This document shows positions 1 to 8,236 of a stretch of DNA of 64,000 bases, one piece after another. The translations under genes were made by a program, and so were the position numbers. The stretch is from Pseudomonas shirazensis. GTDB taxonomy: Bacteria > Pseudomonadota > Gammaproteobacteria > Pseudomonadales > Pseudomonadaceae. The notes under the pieces are model-generated. The model made no database searches. It was not told the origin of the DNA and saw only the letters and a program-made list of their open reading frames with translations. The DNA lies in assembly GCF_014268785.2 (NCBI RefSeq), contig NZ_JABWRD020000001.1, positions 1,625,001-1,689,000 of the forward strand. The letters run 5' to 3'. Within the stretch, counting starts at the first letter, position 1, and each line of letters opens with the position of its first letter.

Positions 1-1
1 A

Positions 2-526
2 TGCGGTACTCAGGTGATCACCACCGAGCCACTCAGCGAGGAGCTGGCACGTACCCTGCTGCCGCAGGACTACTGCGTCGAGGATTGCAACTACCTGCTC
101 GACTACTACCGCCTGACCGGCGACAAGCGCCTGATATTCGGCGGCGGGGTGGTCTACGGCGCACGCGACCCGGCCAACATCGAAGCGATCATCCGGCCGA
201 AGATGCTCAAGGCATTCCCGCAGCTCAAGGACGTCAAGATCGACTACGCCTGGACCGGCAACTTCCTGCTGACGCTGTCACGTCTGCCTCAGGTCGGCCG
301 CATCGGCGACAACATCTACTACTCGCAAGGCTGCTCCGGCCACGGCGTGACCTACACCCACCTGGCGGGCAAAGTCCTGGCCGAAGCGCTGCGCGGCCAG
401 GCCGAACGCTTTGACGCATTCGCCGGCCTGCCGCACTACCCGTTCCCGGGTGGCCAACTGCTGCGAGTACCGTTCAGCGCCATGGGTGCGTGGTATTACA
501 GCCTGCGCGATCGCCTGGGCTTCTGA
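2..526 (+). CDS. puuB: FAD-dependent oxidoreductase, gamma-glutamylputrescine oxidase-like (C-terminal part)
   Basis: This is the last 174 codons of a gene cut by the left window edge; the frame is open from base 2, so no start is visible. The family oxidises gamma-glutamylputrescine in the cytoplasm, using FAD, during putrescine breakdown. The visible part has the usual C-terminal substrate/FAD-closing region: a GDKRLIFGGG strand, then IYYSQGCSGHGVTYTHLAGK, where the GHG segment and following helix close over the flavin. It ends ...YYSLRDRLGF, as in Pseudomonas PuuB-type proteins. The N-terminal GxGxxG dinucleotide fold lies outside the window, so the exact substrate (glutamylputrescine versus another amine) is inferred from resemblance to remembered Pseudomonas proteins. 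Confidence 0.8.
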   Translation, partial: CGTQVITTEPLSEELARTLLPQDYCVEDCNYLLDYYRLTGDKRLIFGGGVVYGARDPANIEAIIRPKMLKAFPQLKDVKIDYAWTGNFLLTLSRLPQVGRIGDNIYYSQGCSGHGVTYTHLAGKVLAEALRGQAERFDAFAGLPHYPFPGGQLLRVPFSAMGAWYYSLRDRLGF

Positions 527-540
527 GCCATAGCGGATGA

Positions 541-570
541 AGACGGCCGGCCATCAGCGCCGGCCGTTTG
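541..570. terminator. Hairpin between puuB-like gene and the convergent lipoprotein gene
   Basis: Arms ACGGCCGG (543-550) and CCGGCCGT (560-567) form a strong GC stem in the short gap between two convergent genes. The T-run on either side is short, so this is a plausible shared terminator rather than a textbook one. Confidence 0.45.
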
Positions 571-573
571 CGT

Positions 574-1269
574 TCAGGGCTGGCCGAGGCTGCTGACGGC
601 TTGCCTGGCCGCCATTTCCTGCCCTGCCCGGGCAAGTTCATCGGCGCCTTGCAACCAGCGCTGGCGATCAACCTGTGCAGGCAGTTGCTGCGGTGGCTGA
701 ATCAACACTGCCCAACTGCCCTGCTCCGCCCACGCCTTGGCAAACGCGTCGAACGACATCATCTGCCGCCGCTGCATGCCTGCACGCAGCAGCACCCGCT
801 GCTTGTAGCTGTCATAGCCGACCAGTACCGCATAACGCGGCTCACTCCACCACGCCGAACCCTCTTGATAACGCAGCAGCACCGGGTTGCCCGCCGCCAC
901 CTGGGCGAGCAATGCATCCAGACGCTTGTCCAGCGGATACACCAGCATGCCGTAATCACGCGCCACAGGCGGGATCGATGTTTCCAGCGCTTCGGCTGCT
1001 TCAGGCAGCTTCAGCGGCTTGTCGAGCAAGCCCGGGGTGATCCGAATGCCTTGCTGCGAGAGCATGACCGCCAGCGCCATGGCGCCGCTGTGATTGGCGT
1101 TGCCGCGGAAGAACGGCACGCTGCTGATCTCGACCCGCTGCGGCAAGCCTTTTACATCCGCTGGAGGCGCGCCGGCGCAGCCAACCAGACTGGCCGCCAG
1201 CAGGCATGCAGCGAGCAGGCGCTGTGAAGGGTTGAGCAACGACTTGCGGGAAGCTTGCAACATGGACAC
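574..1269 (-). CDS. Lipoprotein with degenerate C39-like peptidase domain (PA2778-like)
   Basis: 231 residues. The N-terminus has an uncharged stretch ending in the lipobox LVGC (Cys 31), so the protein should be lipidated and held in the envelope. The rest resembles the Pseudomonas PA2778-type C39 peptidase-like proteins: a VPFF start, the helix that normally begins with the catalytic Cys, and a YAVLVGYD strand that normally starts with the catalytic His. Here the helix reads NHSGAMALAVML, with Ser instead of Cys, and the His position reads RYAVLVGYD. Both catalytic residues therefore appear lost, and the tetratricopeptide tail seen in longer relatives is absent. It is probably a binding protein or pseudo-protease. 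Family assignment is by motif memory only. Confidence 0.65.
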   Translation of the reverse strand: MSMLQASRKSLLNPSQRLLAACLLAASLVGCAGAPPADVKGLPQRVEISSVPFFRGNANHSGAMALAVMLSQQGIRITPGLLDKPLKLPEAAEALETSIPPVARDYGMLVYPLDKRLDALLAQVAAGNPVLLRYQEGSAWWSEPRYAVLVGYDSYKQRVLLRAGMQRRQMMSFDAFAKAWAEQGSWAVLIQPPQQLPAQVDRQRWLQGADELARAGQEMAARQAVSSLGQP

Positions 1270-1391
1270 TCACTTGTCTGAAGCCGGGCTGGCATCCGGC
1301 GATGGTCTCTGATCATAGGGCGGACGCGCGCGCAGGAATAGCCCGACGCAGGCTAGTAACAAATCGGACCAAGGGTTCGACCTAAGCTCAA

Positions 1392-1419
1392 TTGAACGTC
1401 ATGAAGGTAACGCTAGACT
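1392..1419 (+). promoter_or_regulatory. Possible sigma-70 promoter for the 56-residue membrane protein
   Basis: TTGAAC at 1392-1397 and TAGACT at 1414-1419 are 16 bases apart and lie about 55 bases before the next start codon. Seen by eye only. Confidence 0.35.
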
Positions 1420-1472
1420 AAGTAAGTGTCTGGAAGGTAAGCCTGGGGCAAGCCCGAGAGAAGGAGGCACAC

Positions 1473-1643
1473 ATGAGCCTGACTATGGGAATTCTGTTAT
1501 TGGTAGGTATGTGGCTGAGTGTGGCCGCTGCCATGTTATGGGGCGTTCTGCGGATTGTCCGCAGGCATTCACATCATCCACTGCCGGTTCAGGCCAAGCC
1601 CTTGCCCGTGCAACGCGCTCGTCAGCCCGCTGCAGCGCACTGA
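1473..1643 (+). CDS. Small single-pass membrane protein (56 aa)
   Basis: ATG preceded by a near-perfect ribosome site, AAGGAGG at 1461-1467. The product begins MSLTMGILLLVGMWLSVAAAMLWGVLRIV, a single hydrophobic segment of about 24 residues, followed by a basic tail rich in Arg, His, Pro and Gln (RRHSHHPLP...RARQPAAAH). It is therefore an inner-membrane peptide with a cationic, probably cytoplasmic, C-terminus. It lies in the gap between the C39-like lipoprotein and the TerC gene and reads convergently with TerC. I do not recognise a family. The strong ribosome site and coherent topology make it a real gene, but its role is unknown. Confidence 0.6.
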   Translation: MSLTMGILLLVGMWLSVAAAMLWGVLRIVRRHSHHPLPVQAKPLPVQRARQPAAAH

Positions 1644-1656
1644 CATCGCGTCAGCG

Positions 1657-1694
1657 CAAAACAAAAAACCGCGCAGCTTGAAGGCATACGCGGT
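1657..1694 (-). terminator. Rho-independent terminator after the TerC gene
   Basis: On the minus strand the arms ACCGCG/CGCGGT (1689-1694 and 1668-1673) are followed by an 11-base T-rich run (complement of 1657-1667). A second, GC-rich hairpin (GGGGCGC/GCGCCCC, about 1720-1737) sits just before it, directly after the TerC stop. Confidence 0.6.
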
Positions 1695-1744
1695 CGCTTG
1701 ATGAAAATGCTATTGCGGATGGGGCGCCAAGCGCCCCGCGCACC

Positions 1745-2497
1745 TTACTCCTGTGCCGCCTCACGTTTGAGGCGAGCGCGGCGGGCAAAGATGTTGAGCA
1801 TCTCGATCGCAGTCGAGAACGCCATCGCTGCATATACATAACCTTTAGGCACATGGGCACCGAAACCTTCGGCGATCAGGGTCATGCCGATCATGATCAG
1901 GAAGCCCAAGGCCAGCATCACGACGGTCGGGTTGTCGTTGATGAAGTTGGCAAGCGGATCGGCGGCCACCATCATCACGATAACAGCTGCCACTACAGCG
2001 ATGATCATGATCGGCAGGTGTTCGGTCATGCCAACTGCGGTGATGATGCTGTCGACCGAGAATACGATGTCCAGCAGCAGAATCTGGAATATCGCCGCGG
2101 CGAAGCCCAGGGTCACGGTGGACGAGACCGTGGCCTCATGCTTGGCACCGTGCGGATCGACACTCTCGTGGATCTCTTTGGTTGCCTTCCACAGCAGGAA
2201 CAGGCCACCGGCGATCAGGATCATGTCCTTCCAGGAGAAGGCATTGCCGAAGATCTCGATTACCGGATCGGTCAACTGAACGATCCAGGCCACGGTGCTG
2301 AGCAACGCCAGGCGCATGATCAACGCCATGCTGATACCAATCCGGCGCGCCTTGGAGCGGTACTCGACAGGCAGCTTGTTGGTCAGGATCGAGATGAAGA
2401 TCAGGTTGTCGATACCGAGCACAACTTCCATTGCCACCAATGTGGCCAAAGCTACCCAGGCGGTCGGGCTTGCGGCGAGTTCCAGCAAATATTCCAT
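1745..2497 (-). CDS. TerC family integral membrane protein
   Basis: 250 residues, typical of the shorter TerC/YgdQ-type proteins (no CBS or CorC domain). Hydrophobic segments cover most of the length, about seven spans. The family signatures are present: [12 protein letters not shown] near residues 23-34, the matching [17 protein letters not shown] near 145, and an acidic pair in each half, as expected of a cation-handling membrane protein. The family has been linked to metal (manganese/calcium) export and tellurite resistance; the substrate here cannot be told from sequence. It ends with a basic [13 protein letters not shown] tail. A terminator follows, and the gene appears monocistronic. 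Confidence 0.85.
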   Translation of the reverse strand: MEYLLELAASPTAWVALATLVAMEVVLGIDNLIFISILTNKLPVEYRSKARRIGISMALIMRLALLSTVAWIVQLTDPVIEIFGNAFSWKDMILIAGGLFLLWKATKEIHESVDPHGAKHEATVSSTVTLGFAAAIFQILLLDIVFSVDSIITAVGMTEHLPIMIIAVVAAVIVMMVAADPLANFINDNPTVVMLALGFLIMIGMTLIAEGFGAHVPKGYVYAAMAFSTAIEMLNIFARRARLKREAAQE

Positions 2498-2546
2498 GAA
2501 TCAATCCTGTTTCTGGCTATGTTAGGGCTGTGTTCGCAGCTGTGGG

Positions 2547-2789
2547 TCAGATGTCCTGGGTCTTGCCTTCGCCATCGGCGGGCTTGGCCGATTTCTCACC
2601 CTCGCCGCCAATGACGTCATTCAACGCTTGCTGAGCGGCTTCATTGGTCTTGTCGATGGCCTGCTTGGCAGACTGCGCCGCCTGATCGAGCACCTGCTGG
2701 GCAGATTTCTCAGCCTGATCGCACCCGGCCAGGCTGAACAGCGCCAGCACAAGAACCAACGGGGTACCGATGGATTTCAGTTGTAGCAT
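2547..2789 (-). CDS. Small Ala/Gln/Lys-rich lipoprotein (80 aa)
   Basis: The start at 2789 is chosen because it puts the signal sequence MLQLKSIGTPLVLVLALFSLAGC directly behind a GAGGAT ribosome site; a longer reading would begin 18 codons upstream without one. The lipobox is LAGC. The mature part (DQAEKSAQQVLDQAAQSAKQAIDKTNEAAQQAL) is a strong amphipathic helix of Ala-Gln-Lys heptads, probably a coiled coil or LEA-like helix, then a charged flexible tail. Such small helical lipoproteins are common in Pseudomonas envelopes. It lies 49 bases upstream of the TerC gene on the same strand, so co-transcription is possible. Function unknown. Confidence 0.7.
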   Translation of the reverse strand: MLQLKSIGTPLVLVLALFSLAGCDQAEKSAQQVLDQAAQSAKQAIDKTNEAAQQALNDVIGGEGEKSAKPADGEGKTQDI

Positions 2790-2920
2790 AGGATCCTCAC
2801 TTGTCATGTCTGGGCAGCGCGCGTGGCGCCTGATGAAAGGCATTCTAATGAAGCGGAAACATCCGGAAAATTCGTTTTTTTAGCGGCTATACTTCGTTTT
2901 TTACGAATCCGGAAACAACC

Positions 2921-3814
2921 ATGCTCAATTACCGGCAGCTGCATTATTTTTGGGTAGTCGCACGCACCGGCAGTATTGCCCGCGCCAGTGAGCAGCTGAA
3001 TCTGACGCCGCAAACCATCAGTGGGCAGATCAGCCTGTTCGAGCAGACCCATGGTCTGGAATTGTTCCAGCGTGTCGGACGTCAGCTTGAGCTGACCGAG
3101 AGCGGCAGGCAGACACTGGTCTACGCCGAACAGATGTTCCAGATCGGCAGCGAGCTCGAGACCATGCTGCGCGCCGGGCCGCAGGAGCAGATCCTGTTCC
3201 GCGTCGGCGTTGCCGATGTGGTCCCCAAGTCCATCGTTTATCGCTTGCTGGCCCCGACCATGGAGCTGGACGGCGCCCTGCGCATCAATTGCCGGGAAGA
3301 CAAACTCGAGCGGCTGCTGGCCGACCTGGCCATCCAGCGTCTGGACCTGGTGATTTCCGACAGCCCCATGCCCAGCCATCTGGATATCAAAGGCTACAGC
3401 CAGAAACTCGGCGAATGCGGCTTGAGCTTTTTTGCCACCCCAGCTCTGGCGGCAGAATACTCGGGTGCATTTCCGGCCTGCCTGAATGATGCGCCGTTGC
3501 TGATCCCGGGTCAGGAGACAGTTGTACGCAGCCGTTTACTGCGCTGGCTGTCCGAGCAGCAGGTGCAGCCGCGGATCGTCGGTGAGTTCGATGACAGTGC
3601 CTTGATGCAGGCCTTCGGTCAGTCCGGCAGCGGCATTTTCGTTGCGCCCAGCGTGATTGCCGATGAGGTGTGCCGCCAATATGCGGTGGTGCTGATCGGC
3701 CATACCGAGGCGGTCAACGAGTCGTTCTATGCGATCTCGGTAGAGCGCAAGGTCAAGCACCCGGGGATCGTCGCGATTACCGAGGGAGCGCGCAAAGAGT
3801 TGTTCCACTGGTAA
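2921..3814 (+). CDS. nhaR: LysR-type regulator NhaR
   Basis: 297 residues, the usual length. The N-terminal winged helix reads MLNYRQLHYFWVVARTGSIARASEQLNLTPQTISGQI, the characteristic NhaR opening (most LysR proteins begin differently after LxxLxxF). A substrate-binding domain follows from about residue 90. In E. coli NhaR activates the Na+/H+ antiporter gene nhaA in response to Na+. No nhaA lies here; in Pseudomonas the gene often stands alone, so its targets are elsewhere. The downstream sstT starts 66 bases after the stop on the same strand. Confidence 0.85.
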   Translation: MLNYRQLHYFWVVARTGSIARASEQLNLTPQTISGQISLFEQTHGLELFQRVGRQLELTESGRQTLVYAEQMFQIGSELETMLRAGPQEQILFRVGVADVVPKSIVYRLLAPTMELDGALRINCREDKLERLLADLAIQRLDLVISDSPMPSHLDIKGYSQKLGECGLSFFATPALAAEYSGAFPACLNDAPLLIPGQETVVRSRLLRWLSEQQVQPRIVGEFDDSALMQAFGQSGSGIFVAPSVIADEVCRQYAVVLIGHTEAVNESFYAISVERKVKHPGIVAITEGARKELFHW

Positions 3815-3880
3815 GCAGCGGCCGGGAGCGCTGGTCTATGGTACAGTCGCGCCCGTCCAAATCCCTGAGATTCGCTGCAC

Positions 3881-5092
3881 ATGCTGCCTGTTCTTCGCCT
3901 GCTCACCCGCACCAGCCTGGTTACCCAGATCGTCATCGGCCTGATCGCCGGCATCGCCCTGGCCTTGCTCGCGCCTGCCGTGGCGCTGGACCTGGCGTTT
4001 CTCGGCAAGGTTTTCGTCAGTGCGCTCAAGGCGGTAGCGCCCGTCCTGGTGTTCGTGCTGGTGATGGCCTCGATCGCCAACCACAAGCACGGCCAGCAAA
4101 TCCATATCCGGTCGATCCTGTGGCTGTACCTGCTGGGCACCTTTGGCGCAGCCGTGGTCGCCGTGATCGCCAGCATGCTGTTCCCCTCGACCCTGCTGCT
4201 CAGCGCCAGTGAGGCGTCGCTGAGTGCTCCGGGCGGTATCACCGAAGTGCTGCAGAACCTGCTGCTCAGCGCTGTCGATAATCCGGTAGCGGCGCTGCTC
4301 AATGCCAACTTCATCGGCGTGCTGACCTGGGCCATCGGCCTGGGGATCGCCCTGCGCCATGCCAGCGAGGCCACCCGCACCGTAGTCGACGACCTGTCCA
4401 ATGCGATGACTTATATCGTGCGCGTGGTCATTCGTTTTGCGCCGCTGGGGATCTTCGGCCTGGTCGCAGCGACCCTGGCCCAGTCGGGGCTGAGCGCCCT
4501 GCTTGGCTACCTGCACCTGCTGGCGGTTTTGATCGGCTGCATGCTGTTTGTCGCGCTGGTGATGAACCCGCTGATCGTGTTCTGGAAGATCCGCCGCAAC
4601 CCCTACCCGCTGGTGCTGATGTGCCTGCGCGAGAGCGGCATCACGGCGTTCTTCACCCGCAGCTCGGCCGCCAACATCCCGGTCAACCTGACACTGGCGA
4701 AGAAACTCGGCCTGCATGAGGACACCTACTCGGTCTCGATCCCGCTGGGCGCAACCATCAACATGGCCGGTGCGGCAATCACGATCACCGTACTGACTCT
4801 GGCGGCCGTGCATACCCTGGGCATCAGTGTCGATCTGCCCACTGCCGTACTCCTTAGCGTAGTGGCTGCGGTGTGTGCCTGCGGCGCATCGGGCGTGGCC
4901 GGTGGTTCTCTGTTGCTGATCCCACTGGCGTGCAGCCTGTTCGGCATTCCCAGTGAAATCGCCATGCAGGTGGTCGCCGTCGGTTTCATCATCGGTGTGC
5001 TGCAGGACTCGGCTGAAACAGCGCTGAATTCTTCGACCGATGTGATCTTCACCGCCGCCGCCTGTAAGGCCCGGGAGCGACGCGCAGCCTGA
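3881..5092 (+). CDS. sstT: Serine/threonine:Na+ symporter SstT
   Basis: 403 residues, a member of the dicarboxylate/amino acid:cation symporter family. Membrane spans run the whole length. Conserved family segments are visible: the re-entrant [10 protein letters not shown] stretch (about residues 264-273), [15 protein letters not shown] (about 289-303), and the serine/glycine-rich [15 protein letters not shown] (about 336-350) that form the substrate and sodium sites. SstT imports serine and threonine with sodium. It follows nhaR, itself a Na+-responsive regulator, by 66 bases, so joint transcription or sodium control is possible but not shown. Confidence 0.9.
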   Translation: MLPVLRLLTRTSLVTQIVIGLIAGIALALLAPAVALDLAFLGKVFVSALKAVAPVLVFVLVMASIANHKHGQQIHIRSILWLYLLGTFGAAVVAVIASMLFPSTLLLSASEASLSAPGGITEVLQNLLLSAVDNPVAALLNANFIGVLTWAIGLGIALRHASEATRTVVDDLSNAMTYIVRVVIRFAPLGIFGLVAATLAQSGLSALLGYLHLLAVLIGCMLFVALVMNPLIVFWKIRRNPYPLVLMCLRESGITAFFTRSSAANIPVNLTLAKKLGLHEDTYSVSIPLGATINMAGAAITITVLTLAAVHTLGISVDLPTAVLLSVVAAVCACGASGVAGGSLLLIPLACSLFGIPSEIAMQVVAVGFIIGVLQDSAETALNSSTDVIFTAAACKARERRAA

Positions 5093-5100
5093 GTGATAAG

Positions 5101-5138
5101 GCGGCGCCGCTGGCAATTGCTTAACGGCGCCGCTTTAC
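5101..5138 (+). terminator. Hairpin after sstT
   Basis: Nine-base perfect arms GCGGCGCCG (5101-5109) and CGGCGCCGC (5125-5133), followed by TTTA. A short U-run makes it a moderate terminator candidate. Confidence 0.45.
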
Positions 5139-5175
5139 CTAGGCTAGTGGCCTTTCCTCGCAACGAGACAGGGCC

Positions 5176-5823
5176 ATGTCAGAACAACACAACGCCAGTG
5201 AAGGCCGCTTCAACAGCACCGAGATCCGCATCCTCGGCTCGCTGATCGAAAAGCAGGCCACCAGCCCTGAAACCTACCCCTTGACCCTCAACGCGCTGGT
5301 GGTCGCCTGTAACCAGAAGACCAGCCGCGAACCGGTGATGAACCTCTCTCAGGGCCAGGTTGGCCAAGCGCTGCGAGCGCTCGAAGGGCGTGGTTTTACC
5401 AAACTGCAGATGGGCAGCCGCGCTGACCGCTGGGAGCAACGCGTAGACAAGGCGCTGGAACTGGTGCCCGCGCAGCTGGTGCTGATGGGTTTGATGTTTT
5501 TGCGCGGGCCGCAGACGATCAACGAGTTGTTAACCCGCAGCAACCGCTTGCATGAGTTCGAGGATGACCAACAGGTCCAGCATCAGCTCGAGCGCTTGAT
5601 TTCACGTGAGCTGGCGGTACACCTGCCGCGCCAGGCTGGGCAGCGGGAAGACCGCTATACCCACGCGCTGGGTGATCCGGCAGAGATCGAGGCTATTCTT
5701 GCGGCGCGCCAGCAAGGCGGCGCTGAACGCAGCTCGGCCCCCAGCATCGCTGAAGAACGTATCAGCGCGCTGGAGGCACGAATTGCAGCACTGGAAGAAC
5801 GCCTGGCCCTGCTGGAAGGCTGA
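5176..5823 (+). CDS. yceH: YceH family protein (DUF480)
   Basis: 215 residues, usual size. The product opens with a short polar stretch and then the family signature [40 protein letters not shown] (residues about 15-54), which forms the first of two winged-helix domains; the second follows around 90-165. The C-terminal 30 residues ([23 protein letters not shown]) are a short coiled coil. Winged helices suggest nucleic-acid binding, but the cellular role of YceH is not established. It stands alone between sstT and the convergent ahpF. Confidence 0.9.
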   Translation: MSEQHNASEGRFNSTEIRILGSLIEKQATSPETYPLTLNALVVACNQKTSREPVMNLSQGQVGQALRALEGRGFTKLQMGSRADRWEQRVDKALELVPAQLVLMGLMFLRGPQTINELLTRSNRLHEFEDDQQVQHQLERLISRELAVHLPRQAGQREDRYTHALGDPAEIEAILAARQQGGAERSSAPSIAEERISALEARIAALEERLALLEG

Positions 5824-5850
5824 ACCCAGCCAGCGCAGCAGGCGTCTACG

Positions 5851-7413
5851 TCAGGCCGGCGCCGAGCTGCGGATCAGGTGATCGAAGGCGGACAGCGAGG
5901 CCTTGGCACCCTCGCCCACCGCAATCACGATCTGCTTGTACGGCACGGTGGTGACGTCCCCGGCAGCGAACACACCAGGGATGTTGGTCTGGCCCTTGGC
6001 GTCGACGATGATCTCGCCACGCGGCGACAGCTCGACCGTGCCTTTGAGCCAATCGGTGTTGGGCAGCAGGCCGATCTGTACAAAGATCCCTTCCAGCGCG
6101 ATGTCATGCAGCTCATCGCTGTTGCGGTCCTTGTAGCGCAGGCCGTTGACCTTTTCGCCATCTCCCAACACTTCGGTGGTCAGCGCACTGGTGATCACCT
6201 TGACGTTGGCCAGGCTGTGCAGTTTGCGCTGCAATACCGCATCGGCACGCAGCTGGCTGTCGAACTCGATCAATGTCACCTGAGCGACGATACCGGCGAG
6301 GTCGATGGCCGCTTCCACACCTGAGTTGCCGCCACCGATCACCGCCACGCGCTTGCCCTTGAACAGCGGACCATCGCAGTGCGGGCAGTAGGCAACACCG
6401 CGGGCGCGGTACTGCTGCTCGCCAGGCACGTTCATCTCGCGCCAGCGTGCACCGGTCGCAAGGATCACGGTCTTGGCCTTGAGCGAAGCGCCGCTGGCCA
6501 GCCGCACTTCGTGCAGGCCGCCAGCAGCAGCCGGGATCAATGCCTCACCGCGCTGCAGGTTCATGATGTCGACGTCGTACTGTTTGACGTGCTCTTCCAG
6601 CGCCGAGGCCAGTTTTGGCCCTTCGGTTTCCTGCACCGAGATGAAGTTCTCGATCGCCATGGTGTCGAGCACCTGGCCGCCGAAACGCTCGGCGGCAACG
6701 CCGGTACGGATGCCTTTGCGCGCAGCATAGATTGCAGCTGCGGCGCCGGCTGGGCCACCGCCCACTACCAGCACATCGAAAGCGTCTTTGGCATTGATCT
6801 TCTCGGCCTGGCGAGTGCCGGAGCTGGTGTCGATCTTGCCAAGAATCTCTTCCAGGCCCATGCGGCCCTGGCCAAACACTTCGCCGTTGAGATAGATACT
6901 CGGCACGGCCATGACCTTGCGTGCTTCAACCTCGTCCTGGAACAGCGCGCCATCGATGGCCACGTGTTTCACATTGGGGTTGAGCACCGCCATCAGGTTC
7001 AACGCCTGGACTACGTCCGGGCAGTTCTGGCACGACAGCGAGAAGTAGGTTTCAAAAGTGAAGTCGCCTTGCAATGCCTGGATCTGCTCGATCACTTCGG
7101 CACTGGCCTTGGATGGGTGGCCGCCGACCTGCAGCAGCGCCAGCACCAGAGACGTGAATTCGTGGCCCATGGGAATGCCGGCAAAGCGCAGGCTGATATC
7201 AGCACCCGGGCGGTTCAGCGAGAACGAGGGCCGGCGCGCGTCGCTGCCGTCCTTGTTCAGGGTAATCAGGTCCGACAGGCCGGCGATCTCCACCAGCAGG
7301 TCGTGCATTTCGCGGGACTTCGCACCGTCGTCGAGGGAGGCTACGATCTCGATCGGCTGGGTGACCCGCTCCAGGTAGGTTTTCAGTTGCGATTTAAGCG
7401 TGGCGTCCAACAT
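5851..7413 (-). CDS. ahpF: Alkyl hydroperoxide reductase subunit F
   Basis: The start at 7413 (MLDATLK) gives 520 residues, matching the family; an upstream codon would add 11 unrelated residues that overlap the terminator. Domains in order: tandem thioredoxin folds at the N-terminus with the CQNC redox pair (about 128-131), an FAD Rossmann motif [19 protein letters not shown] (about 215-233), the AYCPHCDGP disulfide (CPHC), the NAD(P)H motif [12 protein letters not shown], and the closing [15 protein letters not shown]. It passes electrons from NADH through FAD and disulfides to AhpC. It lies downstream of ahpC on the same strand with a hairpin between them. Confidence 0.95.
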   Translation of the reverse strand: MLDATLKSQLKTYLERVTQPIEIVASLDDGAKSREMHDLLVEIAGLSDLITLNKDGSDARRPSFSLNRPGADISLRFAGIPMGHEFTSLVLALLQVGGHPSKASAEVIEQIQALQGDFTFETYFSLSCQNCPDVVQALNLMAVLNPNVKHVAIDGALFQDEVEARKVMAVPSIYLNGEVFGQGRMGLEEILGKIDTSSGTRQAEKINAKDAFDVLVVGGGPAGAAAAIYAARKGIRTGVAAERFGGQVLDTMAIENFISVQETEGPKLASALEEHVKQYDVDIMNLQRGEALIPAAAGGLHEVRLASGASLKAKTVILATGARWREMNVPGEQQYRARGVAYCPHCDGPLFKGKRVAVIGGGNSGVEAAIDLAGIVAQVTLIEFDSQLRADAVLQRKLHSLANVKVITSALTTEVLGDGEKVNGLRYKDRNSDELHDIALEGIFVQIGLLPNTDWLKGTVELSPRGEIIVDAKGQTNIPGVFAAGDVTTVPYKQIVIAVGEGAKASLSAFDHLIRSSAPA

Positions 7414-7441
7414 ACGGGCGATTCCTTGAGCAATCAGGGTA

Positions 7442-7478
7442 AACAAAAACGCCCAGGCAAAAGTGCCCGGGCGTTTGG
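7442..7478 (-). terminator. Intercistronic terminator between ahpC and ahpF
   Basis: On the minus strand the arms AACGCCCGGGCA/TGCCTGGGCGTT surround a CTTT loop and are followed by TTTTGTTT. It sits after ahpC and before ahpF, so most transcripts should stop after ahpC, with some read-through to ahpF. Confidence 0.75.
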
Positions 7479-7537
7479 CAGGGCGGTGATGACTTCAGCT
7501 GTGGCGGCTGTTCACCGCCCGCGACTGGCGCACGATC

Positions 7538-8101
7538 TTAGATCTTGCCAACCAGGTCCAGCGATGGTGCCAGGGTGGCTTCGCCTTCTTTCCACTTGGC
7601 CGGGCAGACTTCGCCTGGGTGAGCGGCAACGTATTGGGCAGCCTTGACCTTGCGCAGCAGCTCGCTGGCGTCACGGCCTACACCACCGTCGTTGATTTCG
7701 ACGATCTTGATCTGGCCTTCTGGGTTGATCACGAAGGTACCGCGATCAGCCATGCCAGCTTCTTCGATCAGCACGTCGAAGTTGCGCGAGATGACGTGGG
7801 TCGGGTCACCGATCAGCGGGTACTTGATCTTGCCGATGGTTTCCGAAGTGTCATGCCAAGCTTTGTGGGTGAAGTGGGTGTCGGTCGACACACCGTAGAT
7901 TTCCACGCCCAGCTTCTGGAACTCGGCGTAGTTGTCGGCCAGGTCGCCCAGTTCGGTCGGGCAGACGAAGGTGAAGTCGGCTGGGTAGAAGAACACGACA
8001 GCCCACTTGCCTTTCAGGTCGGCTTCGCTGACCTGAACGAATTCGCCGTTATGGAAGGCAGTAGCGTTGAACGGTTTGACCTGGCTGTTGATGATAGGCA
8101 T
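7538..8101 (-). CDS. ahpC: Alkyl hydroperoxide reductase subunit C (peroxiredoxin)
   Basis: 187 residues, typical 2-Cys AhpC. The peroxidatic site reads [17 protein letters not shown] (Cys about residue 47) and the resolving Cys is in [10 protein letters not shown] near the C-terminus. The YF-type tail motif is replaced by LDLVGKI, as in most Pseudomonas AhpC. The cytoplasmic enzyme reduces H2O2 and organic hydroperoxides and is recycled by AhpF, encoded next. A possible OxyR site lies upstream. Codon use is that of a highly expressed gene. Confidence 0.96.
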   Translation of the reverse strand: MPIINSQVKPFNATAFHNGEFVQVSEADLKGKWAVVFFYPADFTFVCPTELGDLADNYAEFQKLGVEIYGVSTDTHFTHKAWHDTSETIGKIKYPLIGDPTHVISRNFDVLIEEAGMADRGTFVINPEGQIKIVEINDGGVGRDASELLRKVKAAQYVAAHPGEVCPAKWKEGEATLAPSLDLVGKI

Positions 8102-8174
8102 GAGAGAAGCTCCGTCATGGGATTAAGAAGTGGTTGACGGGGAGAATACTAACCACCTAAACCGGCGATGGCTC

Positions 8175-8211
8175 ATTGGCAAAGCTCATGCTCTTGATTG
8201 GTTTTGGCTAT
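8175..8211 (-). promoter_or_regulatory. Possible OxyR binding site upstream of ahpC
   Basis: Read on the minus strand, four quarter-sites ATAG, CAAT, ATGA and CAAT are each separated by exactly seven bases, the spacing of the OxyR consensus ATAG-N7-CTAT-N7-ATAG-N7-CTAT. Twelve of the sixteen bases match. The location 74-110 bases before the ahpC start and the known OxyR control of ahpC support it. Confidence 0.45.
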
Positions 8212-8236
8212 AAGCGGCTCACTCCGGTAGATCCTT

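Noticed and set aside
1853..2614. Antisense frame across the TerC gene
   Set aside because: Rich in His/Asp/Gln as expected of the complement of a membrane protein; overlaps two good minus-strand genes.
3836..5116. Long antisense frame across sstT (426 codons)
   Set aside because: Gln/His/Arg-rich low-complexity translation, no start signal, and it mirrors a well-identified transporter gene.
6379..7647. Plus-strand frame across ahpF
   Set aside because: Shadow of a complete AhpF; also crosses the ahpC-ahpF terminator.
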